NCBI GenBank assembly: GCA_007129635.1
Contig: SKVE01000287.1
Span: 1-6,269, forward strand
From: Planctomycetaceae bacterium
GTDB lineage: Bacteria > Planctomycetota > Planctomycetia > Pirellulales > Pirellulaceae
Reading direction: 5' to 3'
Length of the DNA: 6,269 bases
Positions 5,584 to 6,269 of this stretch are shown piece by piece. Below the pieces are notes generated by a model, which was not told the origin of the DNA, ran no database searches, and worked only from the letters and a program-made list of their open reading frames with translations. Within the stretch, counting starts at the first letter, position 1; each line of letters starts with the position of its first letter. The position numbers were made by a program, and so were the translations under genes.

Positions 5584-5703
5584 CCGGTCTCAAGGATCTG
5601 ATGACAGCGCAGGCGGCAGCGGATGATGCGGCGGCTTTCGAAAGCCGGCCAGCGACGTCCGATCAGTGCGATGTCGCTGACCGTCGCGGAGTGTTGTCGC
5701 AGA
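5584..5703. other. Junction segment between the ATPase stub and the IS66 remnant
   Basis: Neither a continuation of the AAA domain nor recognisable transposase is seen here in any frame. An open plus-strand frame starting at ATG 5580 continues antisense into the IS66 remnant to 5909 and is probably not a gene. The segment contains the 16-bp palindrome at 5632-5647. It may include an IS66 terminal region, but no clear terminal repeat or target duplication can be identified. Confidence 0.5.
5632..5647. repeat. Perfect 16-bp palindrome
   Basis: CGGCTTTCGAAAGCCG, with no mismatch. By chance a 16-bp perfect palindrome is expected about once per 65 kb. No T run follows on either strand, so it is not an intrinsic terminator. 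Confidence 0.9.
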
Positions 5704-6082
5704 TTACTGCTGTGCGAGCTGCTCGCGGTAGTTCCTGGGCATCCAGCGGGCGGGTTCCGCTTGAGCCTGCTCCGCGTGACGCTGCACTTGGGTCAGGTAA
5801 TCCAACGGATCGGCGCCGGCAAAGTAACAGTTGTGGATCAGCGACATGTACGCCCGGCAAACGAAGAAAAAGCGTCAGCCGTTCCCAATGCTTGAGCAGA
5901 TACGTGTAGCCGAAGCTCGTCCGATAGCTTGAATCGCTTGGCCGCCGCATCGGCGCGGTACACCTTCTTGAGGCACAGCAGGACATGGCGCACTTCCCCA
6001 GAGAACACCTCGGCCACGTCGACGAAGCTTGGACAGCACGCCCCGCGAACGTTGGCACGCCCATCTGTCCGCCACCCATATC
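5704..6082 (-). pseudogene. Decayed IS66-family transposase, C-terminal remnant
   Basis: IS66 transposases move by a DDE mechanism. Pieces of the C-terminal half are present on the minus strand but in shifting frames. From 6056 down: ANVRGACC, then FVDVAEVFSGEVRHVLLCLK, KVYRADAAAKRF and KLSDELRL. Then in another frame YTYLLKHWERLTLFLRLPG. Then in the first frame again (from about 5853) YMSLIHNCYFAGADPLDYLT, ending WMPRNYREQLAQQ and a TAA at 5706-5704. The last piece matches the IS66 signature (MSLI, PxDYL, WMPWNYR). Between pieces, stretches normally present are missing, including the DNNxxER catalytic glutamate region between LRLPG and YMSLI. The element is dead. The N-terminal half and the accessory tnpA/tnpB genes are not seen. 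Confidence 0.82.
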
Positions 6083-6269
6083 AAGCCTCACCTGTACCGG
6101 CCCTCGGATTGCCGAACTGGCCTCGCTCTGTTGGTCCGACATCGACCTTGGATCGGGCAGGCTCACGCTGACCGACGAAACCGGTCGAAGTGCATCGTCT
6201 GACCAGCAACCGCGTACAACGAAGAGAGGCCGAAATCGTTCCTTCCCGGTGCATCGAGATCTCTGGACC
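6081..6269 (+). pseudogene. Tyrosine recombinase (phage-type integrase) fragment, open at the right edge
   Basis: Such enzymes cut and rejoin DNA at specific sites. In the plus frame through 6111 the translation reads SLTCTGPRIAELASLCWSDI, then DLGSGRLTLTDETGRS, then TTKRGRNRSFPVHRDLW at the window end. It contains the catalytic Arg I motif (TGxRxxELxxLxWxDID) and the beta-hairpin with the conserved Lys (TKxGRxRxFPVHxDL). The HxxR and Tyr motifs would lie to the right of the window. The N-terminal SAM-like domain is absent: leftward the same frame runs antisense through the IS66 remnant without integrase similarity. The gene therefore appears to have lost its 5' part at about 6081. Whether the 3' part is intact cannot be seen. 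Confidence 0.78.

Noticed and set aside
5580..5909. Plus-strand frame starting at ATG 5580 as the continuation of the ATPase or a new gene
   Set aside because: It has no AAA motifs and most of it is antisense to the IS66 remnant.

Overview
The window is GC-rich bacterial DNA and most resembles a planctomycete, Pirellulales-like. That assignment is inference. It rests on the divergent short FliF, a Tat-exported flavin reductase-like protein, a Vps4-like MIT plus AAA fragment and the style of the IS66 remnant. No rRNA, tRNA or CRISPR array was seen.

Layout: positions 1-2490 are a minus-strand flagellar block read right to left. It holds a small protein with a degenerate GHKL (histidine-kinase-type) ATPase fold (2490-1996), then fliF, the MS-ring protein (1948-524), then the 5' part of fliG, the rotor switch protein, which overlaps fliF by ATGA and runs off the left edge. 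Positions 2491-2957 are an AT-richer divergent intergenic region with several inverted repeats and a TATAAT box. Positions 2958-3479 on the plus strand encode an ArsR-type winged-helix regulator whose N-terminus carries seven perfect-or-near-perfect copies of a 12-bp repeat (VADD x7). A well-formed intrinsic terminator follows it.

Positions 3767-5583 hold three closely spaced plus-strand genes: a Tat-signal flavodoxin-fold FMN reductase-like protein, a roughly five-pass membrane protein of unknown function, and a 144-residue stub with an MIT-like three-helix domain plus the first ~40 residues of a Vps4-type AAA ATPase. The stub breaks off just before Walker A. Positions 5584-6269 are mobile-element debris: a decayed IS66-type transposase C-terminus on the minus strand, abutting the catalytic-core start of a tyrosine recombinase on the plus strand that leaves the window at the right.

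How the parts relate: the left block builds the flagellar basal body, with FliF anchoring FliG, and the GHKL-like protein is probably co-transcribed with them. The ArsR-type gene has its own terminator, so it is likely monocistronic. The right-hand cluster looks like a small operon whose last gene was destroyed when mobile elements rearranged the region. The best candidates for something undescribed are the membrane protein plus MIT-AAA pair, the apparently ATP-binding-dead GHKL protein in front of fliF, and the repeat-bearing regulator.
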